From Psychroflexus salarius (GTDB lineage Bacteria > Bacteroidota > Bacteroidia > Flavobacteriales > Flavobacteriaceae), in assembly GCF_900129035.1 (NCBI RefSeq), contig NZ_FQTW01000003.1, positions 219,649 to 283,648 of the forward strand: a stretch of DNA of 64,000 bases. The letters run 5' to 3'. Below the pieces are notes generated by a model. That model did not search any database, was not told the DNA's origin, and worked only from the letters and a program-made list of their open reading frames with translations. Positions 47,335-56,687 of the stretch are shown here, in pieces; position 1 is the first letter of the stretch; every line of letters starts with the position of its first letter. The position numbers and the translations under genes were made by a program.

Positions 47335-48574
47335 TAGATTAATATTAGACATTAAAAGGACTAAATTCCTGAAAAAAAATCTTTTTATAATGTTTTTATT
47401 CTGGCCATTGATGGCTGTTGTAAAAGCAGTAGAGAATTTTGACAAACCATTCAGCAAAAAAATTATCATGGCTTTTTTTGCCTTATATGGCTTTTGTTTT
47501 GTGATAGATTCTAGAATGGATGGAGAGCGATATGCAGAAAGACTAGAGTTAGCTTATACAAAACCCTTTTCAAGCTTTTTCGACCAACTTTTTGACTTAT
47601 ACAATACATCTTTAGATTTTTTACAGCCCTTAATAACCTATATCATTTCTAGATTCACAGACTCTCACCATGTGTTGTTTGCGGTATATGCCTTAATTTT
47701 CGGCTTTTTTTATTTAAAGTCAATAGGCTTTGTTATGAGTAAAATAAAACCTAGCCAATCTTTAACCAGTAAACTTTACATAGTGCTTTTAGTCGTCTTA
47801 ATACCTATATTTAATATTAATGGGTTTAGAATGTGGACAGCTGCTTGGATATTTATTTTAGGGGCTCTACATGTGGTGTGGGATAGAGACTATAAATATC
47901 TATTGTTATGTGTTTCAGCTTGTTTTATGCATTTCTCGTTTTTAGGTGCTAATGTTGTATTAGTAGCTTGGATATTTGCGGGTAATAGGCCATGGCTCTA
48001 TTTAATGATGGGCTTGGTTACCATGACAGTTTCAGAAATCAATTTTCAAAGTATCCAAAATATTGCAGAGCAAATTAGCCCAGCTTTTGATGAAAAAGCC
48101 TCGGCTTATGCTAGCGAACAATATGCAGATAAAGTTTCAGAACAAAAAGCACAAGCAGTATGGTTCATGAAATTAAGCCCAATTTTACTTAAGTCAATTT
48201 TGATTTTTAATAGCATTTTGTTGATGTTTAAATATTATAAAAACGACCGATTAAGAAAAGCTGAAGTTAATATACTGTCTTTTAGCTTACTATTTTTAAG
48301 TTATGCAAATATAGTGAGCTTAGTACCTTCAGGCGGGCGCTTTTTATCAGTGTTCTACGTGCTTAGTGTCATAAATTCTTTAATTTTAATCAAATATTGG
48401 CAGCCAAAGATTACTTCAATCTATTCAACTTTTAGCCTTGCCTTTATGGCATTACCTATCATTATTAGCTTAAGAGTAGGCTTTTCTACGCTGAGTACAG
48501 TAGTTTTATCGCCGAGTATTGTTATTCCATTTGGTTATGATTTAAATTGGTCTTTTTTAGATGTCATCTTATAA
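47327..48574 (+). CDS. EpsG-like O-antigen/exopolysaccharide polymerase (Wzy role)
   Basis: 415 residues with about 10 membrane helices; a GTG start at 47327 overlaps the previous stop by 8 bases (an internal Met about 22 residues in is the alternative). Contains RMDGERYAERLELAYTKPF and the EpsG-like arrangement of helices after it. In such loci this membrane protein polymerises repeat units. No other Wzy-like gene is seen, which supports the role. Confidence 0.78.
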   Translation: MNSRLILDIKRTKFLKKNLFIMFLFWPLMAVVKAVENFDKPFSKKIIMAFFALYGFCFVIDSRMDGERYAERLELAYTKPFSSFFDQLFDLYNTSLDFLQPLITYIISRFTDSHHVLFAVYALIFGFFYLKSIGFVMSKIKPSQSLTSKLYIVLLVVLIPIFNINGFRMWTAAWIFILGALHVVWDRDYKYLLLCVSACFMHFSFLGANVVLVAWIFAGNRPWLYLMMGLVTMTVSEINFQSIQNIAEQISPAFDEKASAYASEQYADKVSEQKAQAVWFMKLSPILLKSILIFNSILLMFKYYKNDRLRKAEVNILSFSLLFLSYANIVSLVPSGGRFLSVFYVLSVINSLILIKYWQPKITSIYSTFSLAFMALPIIISLRVGFSTLSTVVLSPSIVIPFGYDLNWSFLDVIL

Positions 48575-49656
48575 TGAAAAAATTACTAAAAACAATTTCA
48601 GCTAAACTCGGTTACCAAACCGAAAAAAAACTAATTCTGTTGATGTCAGACGATTGGGGTTCTTTACGTTTAAAATCAAAACAATCCCGAGAAAGACTAA
48701 AAGATTTAGATGTATTAGGCAACAACCGCTTCGACCAATATGATGCTCTAGAAACCAATCAAGATCTGGAAGAATTATTTAATGTATTAATCAAGTACAA
48801 AGATTATAAAGGAAATCATCCCATCATTACGGCAGTTACCAATCTTGGGAATCCTGACTTTAAGAGAATACAAGCCAGTGATTTTAAAAACTATGAGTTT
48901 GAGACCATTGCGGAGACTTATGATAGATATCAAGACTCAAATAGAGTTTTAGAACTCATCAAACAGGGGCAAAACAAAAACATATTCGTTCCAGAGCTTC
49001 ATGGCCGTGAACACCTCAAATGGAATTGGTGGTTGGAGGATTTACAAAATAAGAACTCAAACACAAGAAAAGCATTTGAAGAAGAGTTTTTCTTTTTACC
49101 ACCCGCTAAAATTCAATCTAACTATAGAGCTTACGGGGCTGCTTTTGATGTCATGAATACTAAAGATGAAACGCTTAACTTAGAGACATTAAAATCGTCT
49201 GTAACTATTTTTCAAGAGTTATTCAGTAAAACACCAAATTCTTTTACACCACCAGCCATCAGTTTTTCTAATCACCTGGAAAGAAGAGTTTCAGGTGAAG
49301 GAATAAAATACTTAGATGTACCACGCTTTTTTAAGATGCCTAAACCAAATGGAAAAACCACACTGCGTTTTTTTATTTTAGGAAAACAAAAATACGGCCT
49401 ACGGCACTTGGTTAGAAATACAGTGTTTGAAACCAATATGTCAGAAACCAATAATGGCGTAGAAGACTGTCTAAAAGGGATTGAAGAGGCTTTTCAATTA
49501 AAACAACCAGCCATCATCTCAAATCATAGGGCATCTTTTGTAGGAAGAATAGATCCAAAAAACAGAGAAAAAGGTTTACGAGCTTTAGATGAATTATTAA
49601 AGCAAATCTTAAAGAAATGGCCAGAGGTTGAATTTATAAGCGTTAAAGATTTATGA
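48574..49656 (+). CDS. Polysaccharide-deacetylase-like protein with DDWG motif (first paralogue)
   Basis: 360 residues from ATG 48574, which overlaps the polymerase stop (TAATG). LLMSDDWGSLRL near residue 25 carries the Asp pair, ELHGREH near 145 the HxxxH pair, and ISNHRASF the late His, an order similar to CE4 NodB deacetylases (Asp-Asp, HxxxH, Asp/His). It is longer than NodB proteins and has no signal peptide. Followed by a paralogue with the same motifs. Deacetylase activity is inferred from motif order; the substrate is unknown. Confidence 0.65.
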   Translation: MKKLLKTISAKLGYQTEKKLILLMSDDWGSLRLKSKQSRERLKDLDVLGNNRFDQYDALETNQDLEELFNVLIKYKDYKGNHPIITAVTNLGNPDFKRIQASDFKNYEFETIAETYDRYQDSNRVLELIKQGQNKNIFVPELHGREHLKWNWWLEDLQNKNSNTRKAFEEEFFFLPPAKIQSNYRAYGAAFDVMNTKDETLNLETLKSSVTIFQELFSKTPNSFTPPAISFSNHLERRVSGEGIKYLDVPRFFKMPKPNGKTTLRFFILGKQKYGLRHLVRNTVFETNMSETNNGVEDCLKGIEEAFQLKQPAIISNHRASFVGRIDPKNREKGLRALDELLKQILKKWPEVEFISVKDL

Positions 49657-50792
49657 TTCAAAAACTGAAATCATCTTTAGGATTTATCAAAAACTCCTAT
49701 AAAGATTGGTCAATCAATCGCAAAATTGTGGTGATAGAGTCCGATGATTGGGGTAGTATTAGAATGCCATCTAAAGAGTCTTTTAATGCCTTACTGAAAA
49801 AAAACATTGAAGTTGATAAATGTCCTTTTTTAAAATACGACAGTTTCGAAAATCGTGAAGATTTTGAAGCAATTGAAAATATCTTTTCGAGCATTTATGA
49901 ACAAACAAACAAAAGGCCTGTAATTACAGCAAACTATATACTCTCAAATCCAGATTTTGAGAAAATTATGGCTTCAGACTTTAAAAAGTATTATAGAAAG
50001 TTTTTTTGGGATCATTTGAGTGAACGTAGCCAACTAAATGAATACAAGAATTGTGTCAATTCGCTTATGAAAAAGAAGTTTTTTTATCCTCAACTACACG
50101 GTATGGAGCATGTGCAAGTTCCTTATTGGTTACGTAATTTGAAAGATAGAAAAGAAGAAAGTTTAGAGGCTTTTAGGCACGAAGTTTACGGAATTAGTAC
50201 AAATGTTTCAAAAGAAAAAAGAGATACGTATTTAGCGACATTAAATTACTACGATGATAAAGAACTCGATGATTTTATGCTGCCAAGTCTTAGCTTAGCA
50301 TCGCAAAAATTTCAGTCATTTTTTGGTTATAAATCAAAATCATTTATCGCACCAAATTATGTTTGGTCTTCAAATATTGAAATTAAGTTAAATGAAGTAG
50401 GTGTTGACTTTATTCAGTCTTCACGTTCACAAATGCTTCCAAAAAAGTATGGTGATAGAAGTATTATCAAAAGAATTGGAGAACAAAATAGCTTGGGTCA
50501 AATTTACTTAGTGAGAAATAGCATTTTTGAACCAAGTACATCAAATGAAAAAAAGAAAATGAAGGATAAATGCTTAGAACAGATAAACATGGCATTCCAT
50601 CTAAACAAACCAGCAACAATCAGTATGCATAGGCTTAATTTTATGGGCGGTTTTGTTGAAAGTAACAGGGATGAGAATTTGCTGCTCTTAAAGGAAATTT
50701 TATTAAAAGTGATAAAAAAATGGCCTAATGTAGAATTTATGCATAGCGAAGAATTAGGGCGATTAATTAAAGATTCAAAAAAACATGCTTAA
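49653..50792 (+). CDS. Polysaccharide-deacetylase-like protein with DDWG motif (second paralogue)
   Basis: 379 residues; VVIESDDWGSIRMPS, QLHGMEHVQ and SMHRLNFMG match the first paralogue's motifs, but overall identity looks low. The ATG is inside the previous stop (ATGA). The pair forms a unit before the CapA-like gene. The HxxxH motif (HGMEH) is intact. Cytoplasmic by sequence. Confidence 0.65.
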   Translation: MIQKLKSSLGFIKNSYKDWSINRKIVVIESDDWGSIRMPSKESFNALLKKNIEVDKCPFLKYDSFENREDFEAIENIFSSIYEQTNKRPVITANYILSNPDFEKIMASDFKKYYRKFFWDHLSERSQLNEYKNCVNSLMKKKFFYPQLHGMEHVQVPYWLRNLKDRKEESLEAFRHEVYGISTNVSKEKRDTYLATLNYYDDKELDDFMLPSLSLASQKFQSFFGYKSKSFIAPNYVWSSNIEIKLNEVGVDFIQSSRSQMLPKKYGDRSIIKRIGEQNSLGQIYLVRNSIFEPSTSNEKKKMKDKCLEQINMAFHLNKPATISMHRLNFMGGFVESNRDENLLLLKEILLKVIKKWPNVEFMHSEELGRLIKDSKKHA

Positions 50793-51906
50793 ATTAAATA
50801 TCGCTGGAGACTTTTTTTTGGCTCCCACATTTTTAGATCAGATTAAAGGTAGTGAAATAGTAGATTCAGATTTACAGAAAGTATTTACTCAAGCTGATAT
50901 TAATATCGTTAATTTAGAAGCGCCAATCGTTGATAAGTTTACACCTTCAGAAAAGTACGGGCCTAGTTTACATACAGATGCCAGATGTTTGGAAATTTTA
51001 AAAAACTTAAATATCAATTTTGTTACCTTAGCCAATAACCACATATTAGACCATTCCGCAGAGGGTTTGAAGAGTACTATTAAATACTTAACTCAAAATA
51101 ATATTGATTTTGTTGGAGCTGGTAAAGATTTGTCAGAGGCATCTGGACCTTTTATAATGAATAAGGAAAATCTAAAAATAGGTATTCTAAACTTTGCCGA
51201 AAATGAATTCTCAAATACTGATGGGAACTATCCTGGAGCATCACCTTTAAATATAATAGATAATACAATTCAAATTCAATGCCTAAAGTCTGAAGTAGAT
51301 AAAGTTATTGTTATTATTCACGGTGGCGCAGAACTGCATAAGTACCCAAGTCCGAGATTCAAAAAACTTCTGGAGTTCTTTGCCAATCAAGGAGCGGATG
51401 CGGTAATTGCACATCATACGCATGTGTATAACGGCTCTCAGGTAATAAACAATATCCCTATAGTTTATGGTACTGGAAATTTTATTTTCCCTAAGAAAAA
51501 TGCTGATATATCATGGAATTTAGGAGTTATTTGCCAATTAGAAATTGAAAAAAACCAACCAATAAGACTTAAAGAAATACCAGTAATACTTGTTGCTTCT
51601 AATGCAATAAAACTTAAAAGTTTAAATGAGACAGAAATAAAGCATTTTTTAGAAATGAGAAAAAAGCTAGCTAAGGTAATTGCCTCTGAAAAACTTATTA
51701 AAGAGGAGTATCAAGAATTTGTAGGTAAAGTTGAAAAACAATATATACATTATTTGCAACCTTACACATCAAAGTATTTACATAAATTGTTATCAATAGG
51801 CTTATTACCTAACTTCTTGAATAATAAAGTAAAAAAGAAGTTATACTTAAATATAATACGATGTGAAGCACATAGAGACATCCTATTAAACCTGTTAAGT
51901 AGATGA
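50785..51906 (+). CDS. CapA-like phosphoesterase (polyglutamate/capsule family)
   Basis: 373 residues. CapA family metallophosphatase motifs NLEAPI, TLANNHILDHS, IIHGGAELHKYP and HHTHVYNG. CapA-type proteins are linked to capsule synthesis such as poly-gamma-glutamate export, and also to sugar phosphate removal. No signal peptide visible. Overlaps both neighbours by 4-8 bases. A second CapA-like gene lies at 59684. Confidence 0.82.
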   Translation: MLKLNIAGDFFLAPTFLDQIKGSEIVDSDLQKVFTQADINIVNLEAPIVDKFTPSEKYGPSLHTDARCLEILKNLNINFVTLANNHILDHSAEGLKSTIKYLTQNNIDFVGAGKDLSEASGPFIMNKENLKIGILNFAENEFSNTDGNYPGASPLNIIDNTIQIQCLKSEVDKVIVIIHGGAELHKYPSPRFKKLLEFFANQGADAVIAHHTHVYNGSQVINNIPIVYGTGNFIFPKKNADISWNLGVICQLEIEKNQPIRLKEIPVILVASNAIKLKSLNETEIKHFLEMRKKLAKVIASEKLIKEEYQEFVGKVEKQYIHYLQPYTSKYLHKLLSIGLLPNFLNNKVKKKLYLNIIRCEAHRDILLNLLSR

Positions 51907-52910
51907 AAATAGCCATACATAAATCATCTTGGGGATTTTCACCCATTTGGATCAATTACTGTAAAGAACATAATATTCCCCATAAAATTGTGTCTTGTTA
52001 TGATAATGATATCATGACGCAATTAGAAGATTGTGATGTATTATTGTGGCATCACCACCATACAGATGCTAAAGATGTATTGTTTGCCAAAGGACTATTA
52101 TTTGCATTAGAGCAGGCTGGAAAAAAAGTGTTCCCAGAATTTAATGCTAACTGGCATTTTGACGATAAAGTCGGCCAAAAATACTTGTTAGAAGCCATAA
52201 AAGCACCAGTGGCTAAATCTTATGTGTTTTATGAAAAAAAAGAGGCTTTAACCTGGGCAAAACAAACCACTTATCCAAAAGTGTTTAAACTAAGAGGTGG
52301 TGCAGGTTCTACCAACGTGAAATTAGTCCGCTCTAAAAATGAAGCCATAAGTAAAATTAACAAAGCCTTTGGTAAAGGTTTTGCAGCCTACGATGGCTGG
52401 AATGACATTAAAGAACAATTCTTACGCTTCAGGCAAAAGAAATTGAAGTCTGTTGACTTCCTTAAAAGTATTCGCCGTCTGTTGGTATCTACAAGATTTG
52501 CAAAAACAGTAGGCCCACAAAAAGGCTATGTGTATTTTCAAGAGTTTATACCAGCAAACAATTTTGACATACGAGTAATTACCATTGGAGATAAAGCCTT
52601 TGCCATAAAACGAATGACAAGACCCAATGATTTTCGTGCTTCTGGAGGAGGTGCCATTAAATTTGACATAGAATTAATAGATACAAGGTGTATACAAATT
52701 GCGTTTGAAACATCTGAAAAATTGGATGCTAGTTGTGTTGCTTACGATTTTGTATTTGATCGAAATAATAAACCGTTAATTGTGGAGATTAATTACGGTT
52801 TTGCTCACGAACCTTATTTAAAATGTCCTGGCTACTGGGATAAAGATTTAAATTGGCACGAAGGTAAGTTTAATCAAGTTGAGTGGATTATGGAATTATT
52901 TAAAAACTAA
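51903..52910 (+). CDS. ATP-grasp ligase-like protein (RimK-type)
   Basis: 335 residues. Central KVFKLRGGAGSTNVKLV (phosphate loop region of ATP-grasp), later FDIRVITIGDKAFAIKRM and VAYDFVFDRNNKPLIVEINYGF, the Mg-binding ExN motif. Such enzymes make amide or ester bonds using ATP, so it could attach an amino acid to a sugar or lipid carrier in this locus. Substrate not predictable. The ATG overlaps the previous stop (ATGA). Confidence 0.78.
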   Translation: MKIAIHKSSWGFSPIWINYCKEHNIPHKIVSCYDNDIMTQLEDCDVLLWHHHHTDAKDVLFAKGLLFALEQAGKKVFPEFNANWHFDDKVGQKYLLEAIKAPVAKSYVFYEKKEALTWAKQTTYPKVFKLRGGAGSTNVKLVRSKNEAISKINKAFGKGFAAYDGWNDIKEQFLRFRQKKLKSVDFLKSIRRLLVSTRFAKTVGPQKGYVYFQEFIPANNFDIRVITIGDKAFAIKRMTRPNDFRASGGGAIKFDIELIDTRCIQIAFETSEKLDASCVAYDFVFDRNNKPLIVEINYGFAHEPYLKCPGYWDKDLNWHEGKFNQVEWIMELFKN

Positions 52911-52925
52911 TCTAATATATTTATA

Positions 52926-53711
52926 ATGAATTTAATTTTTGATTTAGGAGCAAATGAAGGTGGTAATCTTAAATATTACCTTTCGAAAGCTAGTAAAGTT
53001 GTTGCCGTTGAAGCCAATCCTAAATTGTGTAATATTATAAAAAGTAATTTCAAGGATGAAATCGATTCTGGAAAATTAATTCTTGTTGAAAATTGTCTTA
53101 CAATAAATTATGAAAATAAACCAGTAACTTTTTATACTAACAAGTACGAAACAGGCTTAGGACGATTTACTATACCTGATAACAACCTGATGGATTATGA
53201 AGAAATTATTGTTAAATCAATTTCTTACAAAAGTTTGATAGATCAATTTGGTCATCCTGATTTTGTAAAAATAGACCTTGAGGGTTATGATAAAATTATT
53301 CTAAATTATTTAATTGAAAAAGAACTTTTACCTAAATATTTACAATTTGAAAATCAAGGGCTTGACTATCTTAAAAAAATTATAAGTCTTGGAATTTATA
53401 AATCCTTCAATATAGTTTCATTTTATAATTTTTCTAAAATTTATAATGCTACAAAATTAAGGACTGCTGGGCCTTTCGGTTTAGATGTTAAAAGCCCATG
53501 GATTTCTAAATCAAAAATTTTAAAATTATATCAGTCTTTACCACACTCTTGGATTGATATTCATCTGTCAAATGAAAATTTAATTTATAAAGATGAAATT
53601 GATTTTAAGTTCTACAAATACAGACCAAGTGTTTTAACTTTAATAAAACGATCTATTCCTTCAAAATTTAAATCAAATATAAAAGCCTTAATAAACTATA
53701 GGAATAATTAA
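52926..53711 (+). CDS. FkbM-family methyltransferase
   Basis: 261 residues; LIFDLGANEGGNLKYYL is the SAM motif I region, VVAVEANPKLC motif II, and FVKIDLEGYDKIIL the D-x-E/G motif of FkbM methyltransferases. Acts on a hydroxyl of a sugar or other small molecule. Follows the ATP-grasp gene by 15 bases. Confidence 0.85.
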   Translation: MNLIFDLGANEGGNLKYYLSKASKVVAVEANPKLCNIIKSNFKDEIDSGKLILVENCLTINYENKPVTFYTNKYETGLGRFTIPDNNLMDYEEIIVKSISYKSLIDQFGHPDFVKIDLEGYDKIILNYLIEKELLPKYLQFENQGLDYLKKIISLGIYKSFNIVSFYNFSKIYNATKLRTAGPFGLDVKSPWISKSKILKLYQSLPHSWIDIHLSNENLIYKDEIDFKFYKYRPSVLTLIKRSIPSKFKSNIKALINYRNN

Positions 53712-53712
53712 A

Positions 53713-54624
53713 ATGAACTTACAATACGGCTCGTTTTTTAAATACCCACGTAAGGCATTCAAACATTTATTAAGTTCGATCTACCCGCTGATTATCAAAT
53801 TATACCCGCTCCCGAAAATCAAAAGTATTCCTGAAACTATAGATAAAATCTTAGCTGATCAATGTTCAATATGCCGTTTTGGGGATGGAGAATTACTATA
53901 TGTGTCAGAAAAACGTTCATTACCTTTTCAAAAACAAGATACGAGATTAAGAAACTATTTTATCGAATTGCTAAATTCAGACCATAAACATATTTTGATT
54001 GGCTTACCTGTAGGTTTCTATTCGCTTAGCAATTTAAAATCTGATAGCAAAACGACGTGGAGAGCAATTATTTCTTGGACCTACCCTGGGGTGAGAAAGT
54101 ACTTAAATCCATCAAAACAATACTATAATGCAAGTATGACAAGATTGTATATGGATTATCAAGACACCTCTCATTCCAGTGCATGGTTTAAAAAAGTGCG
54201 TTCCATTTGGAATAAACGAGATATTTTATTAATTGAAGGAGAAAAAAGTCGTTTAGGTGTTGGGAATGATTTATTTAATAATGCAAACTCTATAAAACGG
54301 GCGTTAGGGCCAGCGCAGAATGCCTTCGATCAATTTGATAACTTATTAAATTTTGCATCGCAACAAGATAAGAACAACCTGGTTTTACTGGCTATGGGGC
54401 CAACAGCAAAACCATTGTGTTACGAATTGGCATTGCAAGGTTTCCAAGCTATAGACATAGGAAATTTAGATGTGGAATATGAATGGTTTTTAAGAGGGGC
54501 AACGGAAAAAATTAAAATACCAGGGAAATATACAAGTGAAGCTAAAGAAGGTAGAATAGTAGATGATGTCCAGGATGAAAAATATAAATCGCAGATTATA
54601 GCTAGGTTTATCAATGAAAACTAA
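53713..54624 (+). CDS. Glycosyltransferase of the GT-D / DUF1792 type
   Basis: 303 residues. ICRFGDGELLY (FGDGE, the GT-D DxE site) and the ordered LLNSDHKHILIGLP match the DUF1792/GT-D fold of SP_1767-like glucosyltransferases. YNLALQ-like and GNLDVEYEWFLRGA near the end complete it. Sugar donor unknown. It starts 2 bases after the FkbM gene and overlaps the next by 11 bases. Confidence 0.82.
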   Translation: MNLQYGSFFKYPRKAFKHLLSSIYPLIIKLYPLPKIKSIPETIDKILADQCSICRFGDGELLYVSEKRSLPFQKQDTRLRNYFIELLNSDHKHILIGLPVGFYSLSNLKSDSKTTWRAIISWTYPGVRKYLNPSKQYYNASMTRLYMDYQDTSHSSAWFKKVRSIWNKRDILLIEGEKSRLGVGNDLFNNANSIKRALGPAQNAFDQFDNLLNFASQQDKNNLVLLAMGPTAKPLCYELALQGFQAIDIGNLDVEYEWFLRGATEKIKIPGKYTSEAKEGRIVDDVQDEKYKSQIIARFINEN

Positions 54625-55684
54625 ACCTAAAGTGTTTTTTATAGCACCTGCATTGTCTATGGGTGGTATGGAGCGTGCCTCTGTAAACACAGCGAATGGT
54701 CTTCATGACCAAAATTGTGAAGTGATTTTTCTGAGCTTATTCAAAAAAGAACACTTCTTTAAACTAAACCCAAAGATTAAATTAATTGAGCCTGAAGGAT
54801 TTAACATAACTAGCCTATCCTTTATGAAATCAATTTCTTGGATTAGAAAAGAAGTGAAGGCGTATAAACCTGATTCTGTTATAGTCTTCAATAAGTTATA
54901 CGGTGCACTTGTAGCATTAGCTCTTAAGGGTATAGATATCCCTTTTTATTTATCAGAACGTTCAAGCCCATTATTTCATTGGAAATTTCCGTTTAATATC
55001 ATCAATAAGGTAGCTTATGAAATTAACCCACCTCAAGGGGTAATAGCACAGACTCAGATTGCGGCAGATTATCAAAAGAAATATTTTAAAAAATCTGAGG
55101 TAAAAGTGATACCAAATATTCTTCGTAGCATAGAAGTGTTCCCGGAAATTCAACGGGAGTATCATATTCTTGCCGTAGGACGATTAAATGATTATTTGAA
55201 AGGCTTCGATTTATTGTTGGAAGCCTTTACATTACTAAATAATCAAACCTGGGAGCTACATATAGCTGGCGGTGATGAAAATGGAGAAGCGCTTAAACAA
55301 CAAGCCTCAAAACTAGGTATTAGCGATAGAGTGAAATTTTTAGGAAAAGTCAAAAACATAGATCCTGTTTATGCAAAAGCAGGTTTGTTTGTAATCCCAT
55401 CACGAAGCGAAGGCTTTCCAAACGCCCTTGCTGAAGCAATGGCGGCAGGTTGCTGTTGTGTTGCGTTTGATTTTATAGCTGGTCCTAGAGACATGATTAC
55501 TGATAATAAAAATGGAGTGATTGTCCCTGAAGGAGATATAAGAGCTTTAGCAATAGCTATGGATGACTTGATCAAAAATGCCAATAAAAGGCATACACTT
55601 GGTGAGAATGCTCAACAAATAAAAATTAAATTAAATCAAAAGGTAATAATTGAAAGAATCAAACAATTTATTAATGCAAAATAA
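54614..55684 (+). CDS. Glycosyltransferase, GT4 family
   Basis: 356 residues. FIAPALSMGGMERASVNTANGL is the GT4 N-terminal loop, AVGRLNDYLKGFDLLLEAF and IPSRSEGFPNALAEAMAAGCC the nucleotide-sugar site with ExxxxxE. Retaining GT-B enzyme. Overlaps the previous and next genes. Confidence 0.93.
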   Translation: MKTKPKVFFIAPALSMGGMERASVNTANGLHDQNCEVIFLSLFKKEHFFKLNPKIKLIEPEGFNITSLSFMKSISWIRKEVKAYKPDSVIVFNKLYGALVALALKGIDIPFYLSERSSPLFHWKFPFNIINKVAYEINPPQGVIAQTQIAADYQKKYFKKSEVKVIPNILRSIEVFPEIQREYHILAVGRLNDYLKGFDLLLEAFTLLNNQTWELHIAGGDENGEALKQQASKLGISDRVKFLGKVKNIDPVYAKAGLFVIPSRSEGFPNALAEAMAAGCCCVAFDFIAGPRDMITDNKNGVIVPEGDIRALAIAMDDLIKNANKRHTLGENAQQIKIKLNQKVIIERIKQFINAK

Positions 55685-56687
55685 GCCATTAATTTCGGTT
55701 ATTGTGCCAGTCTATAATGTAGAAAAATATGTTTCAGAATGTATTGAGTCGATACTAAGGCAGAGTTATAAAAATGTTGAAATTATAATTATTGATGACG
55801 GATCGACAGATGGGTCTGGAAATATTTGTCAAGAATATGCTAGCTCAAACCTAAGAATTAAACTTTTTAGATTAAAAAATAGTGGTGTAGGTATGGCAAG
55901 AAATTATGGCATTAATCAAGCGACCGGAAATTATGTATATTTTTTAGACGCAGATGATTTTATTGATAAAAATTTATTTCAAGACTTATTTCGCTTTATT
56001 CATAAAGATTATGATATTATACTTTTTGGTTACAATAAAATAAGTGAGAAAGGAAAGTTTCTCAGATCACAAAACCCGAAAAGTGAAGAAACTGATAAAC
56101 TTCAAGATAATAAAGACTTATTGGCTCAAAACATGCTTTATGGTTGTGGTTTAGCAGTTTGGGATAAGATTATAAAACGATCACTTATAATTAAGAGCAA
56201 TATTTATTTCGATAGAAAAAAAAGAGGACAGGATTTTACGTTTGTAATTAAATTATATGCTAAAACAAAATCAATAGTTTCCATCAACAAACCACTCTAT
56301 AACTATCGGATTATATTTGGAAATAAAAATAAGTTCGATAAAGATATTGTTATCAATCACATAAAAAACTTTGAACTACTTTCTAATTTCTTTTCAGATA
56401 ATACAGAAATTCAAAATAGATTTTTATCTAAAATTTTTTCAACTTGGTTTTTTAAGGTTGTTCCTATGCATATTTCAAAAACTCAAAAAATACCTTTTGA
56501 AACTAAAATATATTTTATGACCAATATGTTTAATAATGAAAGCCTTATAGAGTTTTTAATAAAAAACAAAATGAAATCAAAATTTGAAAATGTAATGAAG
56601 TATTTTTTTTTAAAACAAAAACTTACCCCATTTTTTTTATTCGGTATATTATTTGGTTTTGCTCGAGTATTAAAATATAATAAATAA
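55674..56687 (+). CDS. Glycosyltransferase, GT2 family (GT-A)
   Basis: 337 residues from ATG 55674; an upstream TTG at 55650 is less likely. ISVIVPVYNVEKYVSECIES, IIIDDGSTDGS and YFLDADDFID are the GT-A motifs (DxD equivalent DAD). The C-terminal part is a long helix-rich region. Overlaps both neighbours. Confidence 0.93.
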   Translation: MQNKPLISVIVPVYNVEKYVSECIESILRQSYKNVEIIIIDDGSTDGSGNICQEYASSNLRIKLFRLKNSGVGMARNYGINQATGNYVYFLDADDFIDKNLFQDLFRFIHKDYDIILFGYNKISEKGKFLRSQNPKSEETDKLQDNKDLLAQNMLYGCGLAVWDKIIKRSLIIKSNIYFDRKKRGQDFTFVIKLYAKTKSIVSINKPLYNYRIIFGNKNKFDKDIVINHIKNFELLSNFFSDNTEIQNRFLSKIFSTWFFKVVPMHISKTQKIPFETKIYFMTNMFNNESLIEFLIKNKMKSKFENVMKYFFLKQKLTPFFLFGILFGFARVLKYNK

